Positions 21,050 through 29,193 of a DNA stretch of 64,000 bases are shown here, in pieces (the first letter of the stretch is position 1; each line of letters opens with the position of its first letter). The stretch is taken from positions 686,586 through 750,585 of the forward strand of contig NZ_FIZX01000002.1 in NCBI RefSeq assembly GCF_900055185.1, read 5' to 3'. Under the pieces are notes generated by a model. It had not been told where the DNA came from, did not search any database, and saw nothing but the letters and a program-made list of their open reading frames with translations. Made by a program: the position numbers and the translations under genes. The stretch is from Grimontia celer. GTDB lineage: Bacteria > Pseudomonadota > Gammaproteobacteria > Enterobacterales > Vibrionaceae.

Positions 21050-21511
21050 ATGCCAAAGAGAAGCAAAGAAGATACAGAAGTAACCATCAGGTTAATTCTG
21101 GATGCAGTGGTCGATCAACTGGTTACCTTGGGGTACGACAAGATGTCTTACACCACGCTAAGTCAGCAAACGGGGATTTCAAGGACAGGAATCAGCCATC
21201 ACTTCCCAAAGAAAACGGATTTCATCACGCGCCTTGATGATAGGCTGTTGGGTATTCTGATTGACAGGCTGGATCTTGAAGGCGACAAGCGTTCTTTTAT
21301 AGAAAGTTGGCTGACTGCACTTCGCTCAGACAATCGCTTCATTGCTGTTCTCCGCCTCTTTTTTCTACATACAGTTTCGTCGGAAAACGCTGTTGAGTTT
21401 ACCAGCCACGCGAGCAGAAAATTACATGATGTATGCTGCAATCGTTACGGCGAAGAATTCGAGAAAGATCTGGAGTGGCTGCTGGGCAAATCCCTGCTTA
21501 CCATGGCCTAG
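21050..21511 (+). CDS. TetR/AcrR-like transcriptional regulator
   Basis: Protein of 153 residues, shorter than the usual 190-210 of TetR proteins. The N-terminal helix-turn-helix is recognisable: TIRLILDAVVDQLVTLGYDK, then TTLSQQTGISRTGISHHFPK and DFITRLDDRL. The shortened C-terminal part suggests a compact ligand/dimer domain. A GGGATAA site precedes the ATG weakly. It is divergent from an acyl-CoA ligase and upstream of ackA, but a strong terminator separates it from ackA. Target genes unknown. Confidence 0.8.
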   Translation: MPKRSKEDTEVTIRLILDAVVDQLVTLGYDKMSYTTLSQQTGISRTGISHHFPKKTDFITRLDDRLLGILIDRLDLEGDKRSFIESWLTALRSDNRFIAVLRLFFLHTVSSENAVEFTSHASRKLHDVCCNRYGEEFEKDLEWLLGKSLLTMA

Positions 21512-21533
21512 CCAATATTCCATTTCTTCGAAG

Positions 21534-21562
21534 AAAAGGCTCCTCATCAGGGAGCCTTTTTT
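21534..21562 (+). terminator. Terminator of the TetR gene
   Basis: AAAAGGCTCC / GGGAGCCTTTTTT hairpin 22 bases past the stop. Confidence 0.9.
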
Positions 21563-21742
21563 GTTCCGCCAAAATTTCCTTAAAGTGCTGGCTTTCTGCG
21601 CGTTAGCGGCCCGTTTTTGATCTGAAACAGTAAAAAGTCAAAAAAGCGCGCCTCATTCAAATTTAAGTTGAATTGTTCAAAATTAATTTAATAATGGGCT
21701 TTCGAATTCGAGTCTTACACCCATTTGCCAACGAGATTTTTC

Positions 21743-22942
21743 ATGAGCAATTCACTAGTACTTGTCCTTAATGCGGGCAGTTCCTCTCTTAAATTCGCAT
21801 TGATGAACGCACAAACCGGAGAAGCCATTCTGTCTGGTCTGGGCGAATGCTTCGGCCTTGAAGATGCGCGCATTAGCTGGAAACGCGAAGGTCAAGACAA
21901 GCAAGAAGCCATGCTGGAGCAGGGTGGTAACCATCACGAGAAAGCAGTAAGCCTTATTGTTGAGCTGGTGGAGAGCATGGATGTTGGCAGCCAACTGGTT
22001 GCAATCGGTCACCGTGTCGTTCACGGTGGTGAAAAATTTGCTGATGCGACGCTTCTGAATGAAGACGTGTTGGCTGAAATTGAAGCGTTGAGCGATTTGG
22101 CTCCGCTACACAACCCAGCAAACGTGATGGGTATCCGCGCTGCAATGAAAGCTTTCCCTGCATTGCCTCAGGTGGCAGTGTTCGATACAGCTTTCCACCA
22201 AACTATGCCGCAAAAAGCATTTACCGGTGCAATCTCTAACGAGCTTTACACAGACTATGGTATTCGTCGCTACGGCTTCCACGGTACCAGCCACTACTTT
22301 GTTACCCGCGAAGCAGCAAAACAGCTGGGCAAACAAGTTGAAGAAGCAAACTTCATTTCTGTTCACCTAGGCAATGGCGCGTCTGTGTGTGCCGTTCGCA
22401 ATGGCCAGTCTGTTGATACTTCCATGGGCTTCACTCCGCTGTCTGGTTTGATGATGGGTACCCGTTGTGGTGACTTGGACCCAGGTATCATCGAATTTCT
22501 GCTGAAGAAAGGCTGGAGCCAGGAACAAGTGTTTGAAGCGCTGAACAAGAAGTCAGGTTTCCTAGGTGTATCGGGCCTGACATCTGACGCACGTGGCATT
22601 CTGGAAGCAATGGAAAGTGGTCATGAAGGTGCCAAGTTGGCATTTGAGGTGTTCACTTACCGCGTAGCCAAATACATCGGTTCGTACATGATCCCACTTG
22701 ATAGCATCGACGCGATCATCTTTACTGGTGGTATCGGCGAAAACTCATTACCTATCCGTCGTGAAATCCTCAAGAACCTAAAGCTTTTGGGCTTTGTTGA
22801 AGACGAAGCAGGTAACGAAGCTGCACGTTTTGGTAATGGCGGCATCATTGCGAAATCGGAGCTTCTGGGCGCGGTGGCGATTGTTATTCCAACGAACGAA
22901 GAATTCGTGATTGCATCTCAAGCTGCTGAATTTGCAAACTAA
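21743..22942 (+). CDS. ackA: Acetate kinase
   Basis: Interconverts acetate plus ATP with acetyl phosphate in the cytoplasm. It has 399 residues, the usual family length. The N-terminal phosphate-binding block LVLNAGSSSLKFALM, the second signature GHRVVHGGEKF and blocks RYGFHGTSHYFV, HLGNGASVCAV and IIFTGGIGENS are intact. I start at ATG 21743 (MSNSLVLVLNAG) rather than an in-frame alternative codon six residues earlier. No pta gene follows; it is monocistronic between two terminators, so it is probably a second, stand-alone acetate kinase as found in vibrios. That last point is inference. Confidence 0.96.
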   Translation: MSNSLVLVLNAGSSSLKFALMNAQTGEAILSGLGECFGLEDARISWKREGQDKQEAMLEQGGNHHEKAVSLIVELVESMDVGSQLVAIGHRVVHGGEKFADATLLNEDVLAEIEALSDLAPLHNPANVMGIRAAMKAFPALPQVAVFDTAFHQTMPQKAFTGAISNELYTDYGIRRYGFHGTSHYFVTREAAKQLGKQVEEANFISVHLGNGASVCAVRNGQSVDTSMGFTPLSGLMMGTRCGDLDPGIIEFLLKKGWSQEQVFEALNKKSGFLGVSGLTSDARGILEAMESGHEGAKLAFEVFTYRVAKYIGSYMIPLDSIDAIIFTGGIGENSLPIRREILKNLKLLGFVEDEAGNEAARFGNGGIIAKSELLGAVAIVIPTNEEFVIASQAAEFAN

Positions 22943-22966
22943 TATTCGATAGCTGAATTGAATACG

Positions 22967-22999
22967 AAAAGCCGCTGATGAGAGTCAGCGGCTTTTTTT
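22967..22999 (+). terminator. Terminator of ackA
   Basis: AAAAGCCGCTGA / TCAGCGGCTTTTTTT hairpin with loop TGAGAG. A near-copy lies at 60586-60617. Confidence 0.92.
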
Positions 23000-23136
23000 G
23001 TTTGGTTTTGGTCTTCTGTTTATAGATGGCACTATGAAAAATATGGGAGTTTGTCTCTCACTACAGTCATTTTTCGAACTTAAAAGGCTAAGACTTGGGG
23101 AAATCTGATAAGCATTTTACTCTGATGTTAAGTTGG

Positions 23137-24099
23137 TTAGTGTTTCCTTTGCCTGTAATCTCTTGGAGAGCAACCGAACTGGTCACGAAAGGTGCGAGAA
23201 AAATGTTGCAGGTTGTTCTGCCCCCACTTGAATGCGATTTCACTTATACCTGCTTTTTGAAAGCGTTCGTCCACTAAGTCACTGGCGATTTTCTGCATTC
23301 TGCTCTCTCGGATAAAGCTACACACCGTTTCCCCATTTTTCGTAAATACTTCGCTAAGGCGACGCACTGACAGCCCGAGGCTATTCGCAATGTCTTCACG
23401 GTTAAGGCTGGCATCTTGCAGATTTGCGAGAATAAAAGACTTGGCACGGATCAGCAGTTGCTGCTCAGGTTGGGACAATTCGACACGTGAACCTCGAAGC
23501 GGTGCTAACGACGTGGCAATCAAATCTATCAATGTCTCTTGCAGCAGGAGTTTACAATCCGTGGTTTGGCTGTCGATAAGTGAAGAAATATTCAATGCCG
23601 TGGTAGCAACTAAACTGCCCAATTGCGAAGCGCCGTTCACCGGAATAGCCGTGAGCATATTGGCATCGGGGAGCCGGCTCAATAGTGCCTTCTTTGGAAA
23701 CTTGATGACTAACTGTTTGAAATCTTCTTCGAGATCAATGGAGTAGGTTTCTGTGCTGCTGTAGAGAGTAAAATCGTAGCGAGAGAGCGGAGCTGCCCGT
23801 CCACATTGCTCGATAATAGAACGGTTATTGAGTTGGATACTTAACAAGAATTCTGCTTCCGCAGCGCGTCCAATGTCTTCCGCGCGCCTGATGACCTTAT
23901 GTTTCGACCCAGACACAAAAGAAAGATCAATAACGTCATGTTTGGAGAGTTCAATTCTTCCCTTAAAGTCTTTTCGGGATAGGGCTTCGCAACCTAAATT
24001 GACATAAGCATCACACACCGACTCCCGCCAAAAAGCGAACTTTTCGCTTGGTTGGCAATCGTTTGTGTCGTATGTGAACCTTTTGAAGGTACTACTCAT
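23137..24099 (-). CDS. AraC-family regulator, divergent from the aldoxime/nitrile operon
   Basis: Transcription factor of 320 residues. The N-terminal 200 residues match the FeaR-like ligand-binding type (RFTYDTNDCQPSEKFAFWRE). The C-terminal 100 residues hold two helix-turn-helix units (NREDIANSLGLSVRRLSEVF, then ISEIAFKWGQNNLQHFSRTF) ending FGCSPRDYRQRKH. FeaR in E. coli controls phenylethylamine catabolism; relatives also stand beside nitrilase/aldoxime dehydratase genes. Divergent from nitrilase with a 256-base promoter region between, so it is the likely activator of that operon, with aldoxime, nitrile or acid as possible inducer. Confidence 0.88.
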   Translation of the reverse strand: MSSTFKRFTYDTNDCQPSEKFAFWRESVCDAYVNLGCEALSRKDFKGRIELSKHDVIDLSFVSGSKHKVIRRAEDIGRAAEAEFLLSIQLNNRSIIEQCGRAAPLSRYDFTLYSSTETYSIDLEEDFKQLVIKFPKKALLSRLPDANMLTAIPVNGASQLGSLVATTALNISSLIDSQTTDCKLLLQETLIDLIATSLAPLRGSRVELSQPEQQLLIRAKSFILANLQDASLNREDIANSLGLSVRRLSEVFTKNGETVCSFIRESRMQKIASDLVDERFQKAGISEIAFKWGQNNLQHFSRTFRDQFGCSPRDYRQRKH

Positions 24100-24355
24100 C
24101 CATCTTCTCTCATTTAATCCCTACCTTTATGTTGTAACACCAAATCCAAAATTGACACTGTCTCAAATATGAGTCGGGTCGCTCGCTGCCTTTTACGACA
24201 AATAGGGCCGCCCTCTTGCGCAAGCAATCCTCCTGTTCGCCTCTTAGTGTTTTAAAAGCCCCGCCGTAAGGTCCTGGTTTTCATCACGTGCCAGGCACCA
24301 CTTATGAGTTTGATGGCTAAACCACATGACTACACGCTAAGAAGGAGAATGCGCG

Positions 24356-25432
24356 ATGTCGGAAGTATTTAAAGTCGCTGCGGTACAGGCAGCACCGTCT
24401 TTTTTAAATCTCGCTGAAGGGATACAGCGCGTTGAAGCGTATATCGAAGAAGCTGCCTCCAAAGGGTGCAAATTGGTAGCCTTCCCAGAAACCTGGCTTC
24501 CCGGTTACCCGAACCACATTTGGCTTGGCCCCGTTGCTTGGCAAATGCAGTTTGTTGGTCGCTATTTTGACAACAGCATTGAAGCAGGTAGTGAGGAAGA
24601 TAAAGCAATTGCTGAAGCGGCGCGTCGAAACAATATTCAGGTTTCTATCGGCGTGAGTGAGCGCGATGGCGGTAGCTTATATATATCACAATGGCATTAC
24701 GGGGAAGATGGCGAAATCATCAGCCGTAGAAGAAAACTCAAGCCCACTCATGTCGAACGTACAGTATTTGGCGAGGGTGATGGTAGTGACTTGGCGGTAA
24801 AAGAAACATCTATTGGCCGCGTTGGACAACTTTCCTGTTGGGAACATCTACAGCCACTCTCTAAGTATGCGATGTACGCACAGAATGAACAGATCCACTG
24901 TGCGGCATGGCCGAATTTCTCCCTTTATCGGGGAATGGCATATGCCCTTGGTGATGCGGTGAACAATGCTGCCAGCATGATATATGCCGTGGAAGGTGGC
25001 TGTTACGTCATCGCGCCGTGCGCCACCGTTAGCAAAGCTCAGCAGGAAATGCTTTGTCAGGGGGATCCCGAAAAAGAAGCCATGTGTCAGGTCGGTGGTG
25101 GTTACACCAAAATCTATGCACCGGATGGGCAGTCGATAGGTTCTGAAATCGGAGAAACGGAAGAGGGTTTGGTGATAGCAGATATTGATCTAAGCATGAT
25201 CCCTTATGCCAAAGCCGTCGCTGACCCTGCGGGCCACTATGCGAAAAAGGATGCCACTCAGTTACTGATTGACCGAAAAAAAAGAGATGCCGTAGTAGAA
25301 GTCGGAGATTTGAATGTTGAGGCAGTCTTCAATCAGTCCTTGCCAGAAATCGAGGGTAATAACGAGGGGACAGAAGGAAAACAAGGAGCTAGCTTGTTTA
25401 ACAAAGCTAAGGCGCTTGTGAGCGGAAAATAG
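24356..25432 (+). CDS. Nitrilase (aliphatic/arylacetonitrilase type)
   Basis: Hydrolyses a nitrile to a carboxylic acid and ammonia. It has 358 residues, typical of bacterial nitrilases. The catalytic triad is visible: E45 in AFPETWLPGYP, K127 in RRRKLKPTHVERTVFGEG, and nucleophile C161 in GQLSCWEHLQPL. The KPTHVERTVFGEG and CWEHLQPL blocks separate it from other branches of the superfamily such as amidases or ureidopropionases. A strong AGAAGGAG site precedes the ATG. It is first in an operon with an exported beta-propeller protein (13 bases on) and aldoxime dehydratase. With the dehydratase it forms the aldoxime-nitrile pathway; with the neighbouring paa genes, arylacetonitrile is the likeliest substrate (inference). 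Confidence 0.93.
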   Translation: MSEVFKVAAVQAAPSFLNLAEGIQRVEAYIEEAASKGCKLVAFPETWLPGYPNHIWLGPVAWQMQFVGRYFDNSIEAGSEEDKAIAEAARRNNIQVSIGVSERDGGSLYISQWHYGEDGEIISRRRKLKPTHVERTVFGEGDGSDLAVKETSIGRVGQLSCWEHLQPLSKYAMYAQNEQIHCAAWPNFSLYRGMAYALGDAVNNAASMIYAVEGGCYVIAPCATVSKAQQEMLCQGDPEKEAMCQVGGGYTKIYAPDGQSIGSEIGETEEGLVIADIDLSMIPYAKAVADPAGHYAKKDATQLLIDRKKRDAVVEVGDLNVEAVFNQSLPEIEGNNEGTEGKQGASLFNKAKALVSGK

Positions 25433-25445
25433 AGGGGAAACCAAT

Positions 25446-26390
25446 ATGAAATGGAAGTTGTTTCTGGGTGCCTTGAGCCTCTTTAGCTTAGAAAGTGCTG
25501 CGGCAGAAGTGAAAGACTGGCAAGTGAAAAATGCGGGCTCAACGATTAACACCGAATATCACGATGGGTGGGCTGTAATGCAACCTGATGGTTTGACGCT
25601 TTTGTTTGGGTCGAACCGTCCAGGAGGATTGTCAAAAACAAGCATTAAGGACCACTGGGTAATGGCTGAAGCTGGAGGAGCGACTCTCTACGACATTTAT
25701 ATCAGTCATCGAAAGAGTGTGGACAGTGATTGGGAACCGCCTGTTCGCTTACCTAACACGGTGAACTCAACGGCCAGTGACCATAGTGCCTCTCTCTCCC
25801 CTGATGGCCACTACCTGATCTTTGCGAGTGACCGAGCAGGCGGATGCGGCCAGCTTGATCTCTACATCAGTTATCGAAAAGACGTAAACGATGACCAAGG
25901 CTGGGGACCATCAACACATTTGGGTTGTTTGGAAGATGGCGGCGTCAATGGGGAAGGGCATGACTCATGTCCTATATGGAGAGATGGCACTTTGTATTTT
26001 ACCTCCTCTACAACCCCGGATCCCATGACATTGGACTTTAAAAAAGTCGAGTTTGATTTGGCAAAGAAAGACTCGAACCAACAGAGGGAAGTGATCGTCA
26101 TGGACGTGAGCACCCCATTTATGGATGCACACCTTGATCCAGACCATGCTTACTTTTGGGCCAACTACCCGTCTGGTGGTGAGGGCGGTAGTGATTTGTG
26201 GCGTTTCGCAAGCAGAGATAATGGCCCTGACAAGTTCGCTAAACCAACAAACTTAGGCCGATCGATCAACACTGCTGCAGAAGAGCATATGCCATCTGCG
26301 ACTGAAGATGGGAGCATCCTCAACTTCGTCTCCGATCGCGAAGGAGGTTTTGGCGGCCTGGATATCTGGCAAGCCAAATCAATCGACTAA
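25446..26390 (+). CDS. Exported PD40/WD40-like beta-propeller protein in the nitrilase operon
   Basis: Protein of 314 residues with a Sec signal peptide, probably cleaved near residue 20 (LESAAAEVKD), and no lipobox, so probably periplasmic. The rest shows TolB-like PD40 repeats: MQPDGLTLLFGSNRPGG, LSPDGHYLIFASDRAGGCGQ, and near the end TEDGSILNFVSDREGGFGG. Several cysteines occur. No enzymatic motif was recognised. It lies 13 bases after nitrilase and about 50 bases before aldoxime dehydratase, so it is co-transcribed with them. Possible roles are binding the substrate at the envelope or stabilising an outer-membrane partner. Nothing in known aldoxime pathways, as far as I recall, includes such a protein. 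Confidence 0.8.
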   Translation: MKWKLFLGALSLFSLESAAAEVKDWQVKNAGSTINTEYHDGWAVMQPDGLTLLFGSNRPGGLSKTSIKDHWVMAEAGGATLYDIYISHRKSVDSDWEPPVRLPNTVNSTASDHSASLSPDGHYLIFASDRAGGCGQLDLYISYRKDVNDDQGWGPSTHLGCLEDGGVNGEGHDSCPIWRDGTLYFTSSTTPDPMTLDFKKVEFDLAKKDSNQQREVIVMDVSTPFMDAHLDPDHAYFWANYPSGGEGGSDLWRFASRDNGPDKFAKPTNLGRSINTAAEEHMPSATEDGSILNFVSDREGGFGGLDIWQAKSID

Positions 26391-26440
26391 TTGCAAATAA
26401 CCAGCGAAGTGATTGTTTGGTTACAAAAGGAGTAGTTGCA

Positions 26441-27460
26441 ATGACAAGGAATACGACGGGTAGAAAACTGCCACTTAGGATGCCACCGGGTTGGGAGCCA
26501 CCTGTACCTGCATGGAGTTCAGTATTTTCTGAAAATCAACAACATGTAAGCATGTGTATTATCGGCTGTCAGCACAAGTCTGATGCTCAAATTAGTGAGT
26601 TTGTCGGTGCACTGAATAGCCTTGCCCAAAAAGCGGATGTCTGTGATTTCGCAACCTGTGAAGACAAAGACGGGTACAGCCAAACCATTGCGATTATCTA
26701 TTGGATGGATGCGCAATCCTGTGCAGATTGGCTTCACAGCGATGCTGTTACCTTATTCTGGGAGCTGTATTCAGATGATAAGTGGGAGTTCGGCATTTTC
26801 CGGGAGGTGTTCAATGTACCTTTTGAACGTCTTGAGACCCTGTTCTCTGGCCCGCTACACAACCATGGCTTTAGTCAGATACGCAAGGACATCGAAGGCC
26901 CTATTGAACGTCATGGCTATTGGGGAGGGATGCGGGATCGTATTCCGCTCTCGGCTGAAAACCCTTTTGAAGCGGATCAGACGTTGGAAGTGATTGAACA
27001 GCATGGAAATCGTGTTGTGGTTCGTGCACATGAGAACCTTTGCATTATTCGATCTGGTCAGGATTGGAGTAACACTACAGGAACCCAAAGGGAAGAGTAC
27101 CTAAATCAAATTGAACCAGTGCTTAAAGCGGGTATGAATTTCCTGCGTGATGAAGGTGATGAGGTCAATTGTTATAGCTGCCGTTATATGACGCAGTTTT
27201 TGCCCTTTAAAGGTAAGCAGGAGTGCACGTTTGGTCTTGCCTTCTTCCGCACGATGTCAGACTTAGAGGCATGGTCTGAAAGCCATCCTACTCATGTGGC
27301 GATTTTTAATACTTTCCTTGAAATTGCCCCCAAGTATGGACCTGATCTTCAGCTACAACTTTGGCACGAAGTATCTGTATTACCTGCTGGCTCTCAGTAT
27401 GGGGAATATATTAATTGTACTGAAGGAACGGGTTTATTATCAGGCGTTAAATTGTCATAG
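26441..27460 (+). CDS. Haem-containing aldoxime dehydratase (phenylacetaldoxime dehydratase type)
   Basis: Dehydrates an aldoxime to the nitrile at a haem whose ferrous iron binds the substrate directly. About 339 residues; known OxdA/OxdB/OxdRE proteins have about 350. It follows the OxdB pattern in YWGGMRDRIPLS (arginine of the active site), NLCIIRSGQDWS (serine region), SHPTHVAIFNTFLE (H282 or H285 the probable haem ligand) and LQLWHEVSVLP (H309, equivalent to the catalytic distal histidine). The start is ATG 26441, with AAAGGAG 8 bases upstream. It follows nitrilase and the propeller protein. The pair makes acid from aldoxime in two steps, without free amide. Confidence 0.9.
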   Translation: MTRNTTGRKLPLRMPPGWEPPVPAWSSVFSENQQHVSMCIIGCQHKSDAQISEFVGALNSLAQKADVCDFATCEDKDGYSQTIAIIYWMDAQSCADWLHSDAVTLFWELYSDDKWEFGIFREVFNVPFERLETLFSGPLHNHGFSQIRKDIEGPIERHGYWGGMRDRIPLSAENPFEADQTLEVIEQHGNRVVVRAHENLCIIRSGQDWSNTTGTQREEYLNQIEPVLKAGMNFLRDEGDEVNCYSCRYMTQFLPFKGKQECTFGLAFFRTMSDLEAWSESHPTHVAIFNTFLEIAPKYGPDLQLQLWHEVSVLPAGSQYGEYINCTEGTGLLSGVKLS

Positions 27461-27469
27461 ATGTATAAA

Positions 27470-27505
27470 TTGGACAATTCTCCTTAATTTTGAGGATTGT
27501 CCAAT
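27470..27505 (+). terminator. Hairpin after aldoxime dehydratase
   Basis: TTGGACAATTCTC pairs with GAGGATTGTCCAA (one mismatch). No T run follows, so it may be a processing or partial-termination hairpin between the dehydratase and the barrel gene. Confidence 0.5.
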
Positions 27506-27675
27506 TAGGCCTCAGTGTCCACTCTATTTAAATAATAAAAAATACCATGAATCTCCGTTTTTTACGGGGACTGGTTTCGTCTATTTATTCTTTTGGTTGG
27601 CTATTAAATGAATTTAAAAATCAAGGAAAATTATCACCGTTAGATGTGACAATTAAACCATAAAAGGAAAGCAGT

Positions 27676-29004
27676 ATGAGATTAACAAGGAATATATTTG
27701 GACTTTCAGTCTCTTTGGCATTAATGGTACCTACAGTGGGGTTGGCGAATGCTGAGCCTGCTGGCGGCTCGCTGTTTCGTGCAGCGACAAACAACGCGCT
27801 AGATGAATATGAAATCACTGTCGCGGGCTGGGCAGAAGCGACGGCACTTCATGCTTCAGACACGATTGGCGATGGCAATATCAGCAACGGTGCCTTTTTA
27901 AACCAGAAAGACGGTGTAGGCCTAAACCAAATCGGCTTAATGTTGTGTAAGGGCATGGGTTGTTTACCGACTGGTGCTTTTGCACCGGCTCAGAACGTCT
28001 TGAGTCGGGTAGGACCATTCCCAGGTCCGGTTGGTGAAGCGCGAATTGATTTCAACGTGACAGCCATGTACGGCCAGGATATTCAGTTTTTTCGTACTGC
28101 AGGCATTGACGACTACACCTTCGATAACGATGATGACAACAAACTCGCCATTCCGCAGTTTTACATTGATGCATACCTGCCAGTATTAGATGGTATGACA
28201 TTGATGGTAGGTAGCTTCTTCACTTTCATCGGCAATGAAGTCGGTGCTCCTTTTACGCCGCCTAACTGGTTTGTCACGCACACTTACGCCACGCAACATG
28301 GCCCTTCAAAACACGTTGGTGCGTTTGCCAGCATTAAAGTACCGACGGATGAAGACTTTGGGCTTTTGAGCTTTGATGCCGGTCTGGTGGCGGGCTGGAA
28401 TAACTGGGATGAAAAGCGTCCAACCTTTATCGGTGCAGCGCGCTGGCGTAGCCCGGATTTAGCAACCTGGTTAGATTTCGAGTTTATCTACGGTGATGGC
28501 GAAGGCGATGCATTTGGTGCTGCCAAAGGCGGTTCACCCTACATTGCTGTTAGCTCTACCGATGAGAAGCTCGACCGTTTTCACTCATCTACCACGCTGA
28601 TCCAAACTGTCAATCCAGACCTGCAGTTGGCTGCAGAGTTTGTTTATGGCTTTCAGGAAGGTGGCGATGTAGCAGCGGCACCTGTATTTATCACAAAAGA
28701 CAGTGACTGGATGGGGTTGAATCTGGGCGCGAGATATAAACTGGACGATAACCTCTTCTTCGCAGCCCGTGCCGAATGGTTTGATGATGAGAATGCAGCG
28801 AATGTGCTGTGGAGTTCAGTCGGTGCAACAGGTGGTGACGTTTACTCCGTGACGACAAATCTCGACTGGAGTGTGAATCAACACTTCAAGATCCGTCCTG
28901 AACTTCGCTATGACACCTATAAAGGCAATGGTGCGGGGCTGTTTGCTGGTGGTACATCAGATGATCAATTTATCGCACTGCTCAATGCGGTTGCTTATTT
29001 CTAA
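27676..29004 (+). CDS. Outer-membrane beta-barrel protein (porin-like)
   Basis: Protein of 442 residues with a signal peptide cut near residue 25 (VPTVGLANAEP). The mature part alternates polar and aromatic-hydrophobic stretches in strand-length runs (LLSFDAGLVAGWNNWDEKRP, NLFFAARAEWFDDENAANVL) and ends in phenylalanine (NAVAYF), the usual signal for BAM insertion. It resembles the OmpL-like/BBP2 barrel group; I recall that family only by general pattern. An AAAGGAAAG site precedes the ATG. It is fourth in the row after nitrilase and aldoxime dehydratase, 215 bases on, and probably lets a substrate of that pathway through the outer membrane. Confidence 0.8.
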   Translation: MRLTRNIFGLSVSLALMVPTVGLANAEPAGGSLFRAATNNALDEYEITVAGWAEATALHASDTIGDGNISNGAFLNQKDGVGLNQIGLMLCKGMGCLPTGAFAPAQNVLSRVGPFPGPVGEARIDFNVTAMYGQDIQFFRTAGIDDYTFDNDDDNKLAIPQFYIDAYLPVLDGMTLMVGSFFTFIGNEVGAPFTPPNWFVTHTYATQHGPSKHVGAFASIKVPTDEDFGLLSFDAGLVAGWNNWDEKRPTFIGAARWRSPDLATWLDFEFIYGDGEGDAFGAAKGGSPYIAVSSTDEKLDRFHSSTTLIQTVNPDLQLAAEFVYGFQEGGDVAAAPVFITKDSDWMGLNLGARYKLDDNLFFAARAEWFDDENAANVLWSSVGATGGDVYSVTTNLDWSVNQHFKIRPELRYDTYKGNGAGLFAGGTSDDQFIALLNAVAYF

Positions 29005-29102
29005 GCCTTCCGTTTTAAAATATAGGAAAGTTTTTACTGGTTAATCCTTAGCACTTGGTACTTAGCATTTAGTACGGAATATTAGCTACACTCCTAGTAT
29101 TT

Positions 29103-29132
29103 GGCCTTAACATTAGTTAAGGTCTTTTTTTA
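29103..29132 (+). terminator. Terminator of the barrel gene
   Basis: CCTTAAC / GTTAAGG hairpin followed by a run of T. Confidence 0.8.
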
Positions 29133-29138
29133 GGCATA

Positions 29139-29164
29139 AAAAAGCCCGCAAATTAATGCGGGGA
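29139..29164 (-). terminator. Terminator of the paa minus-strand operon
   Basis: On the minus strand CCCGCA-TTAATT-TGCGGG followed by CTTTTTTA, 30 bases past the last gene of the operon. Confidence 0.85.
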
Positions 29165-29193
29165 AAATGGAGTTATTAGTGCGTAAGATGAAT

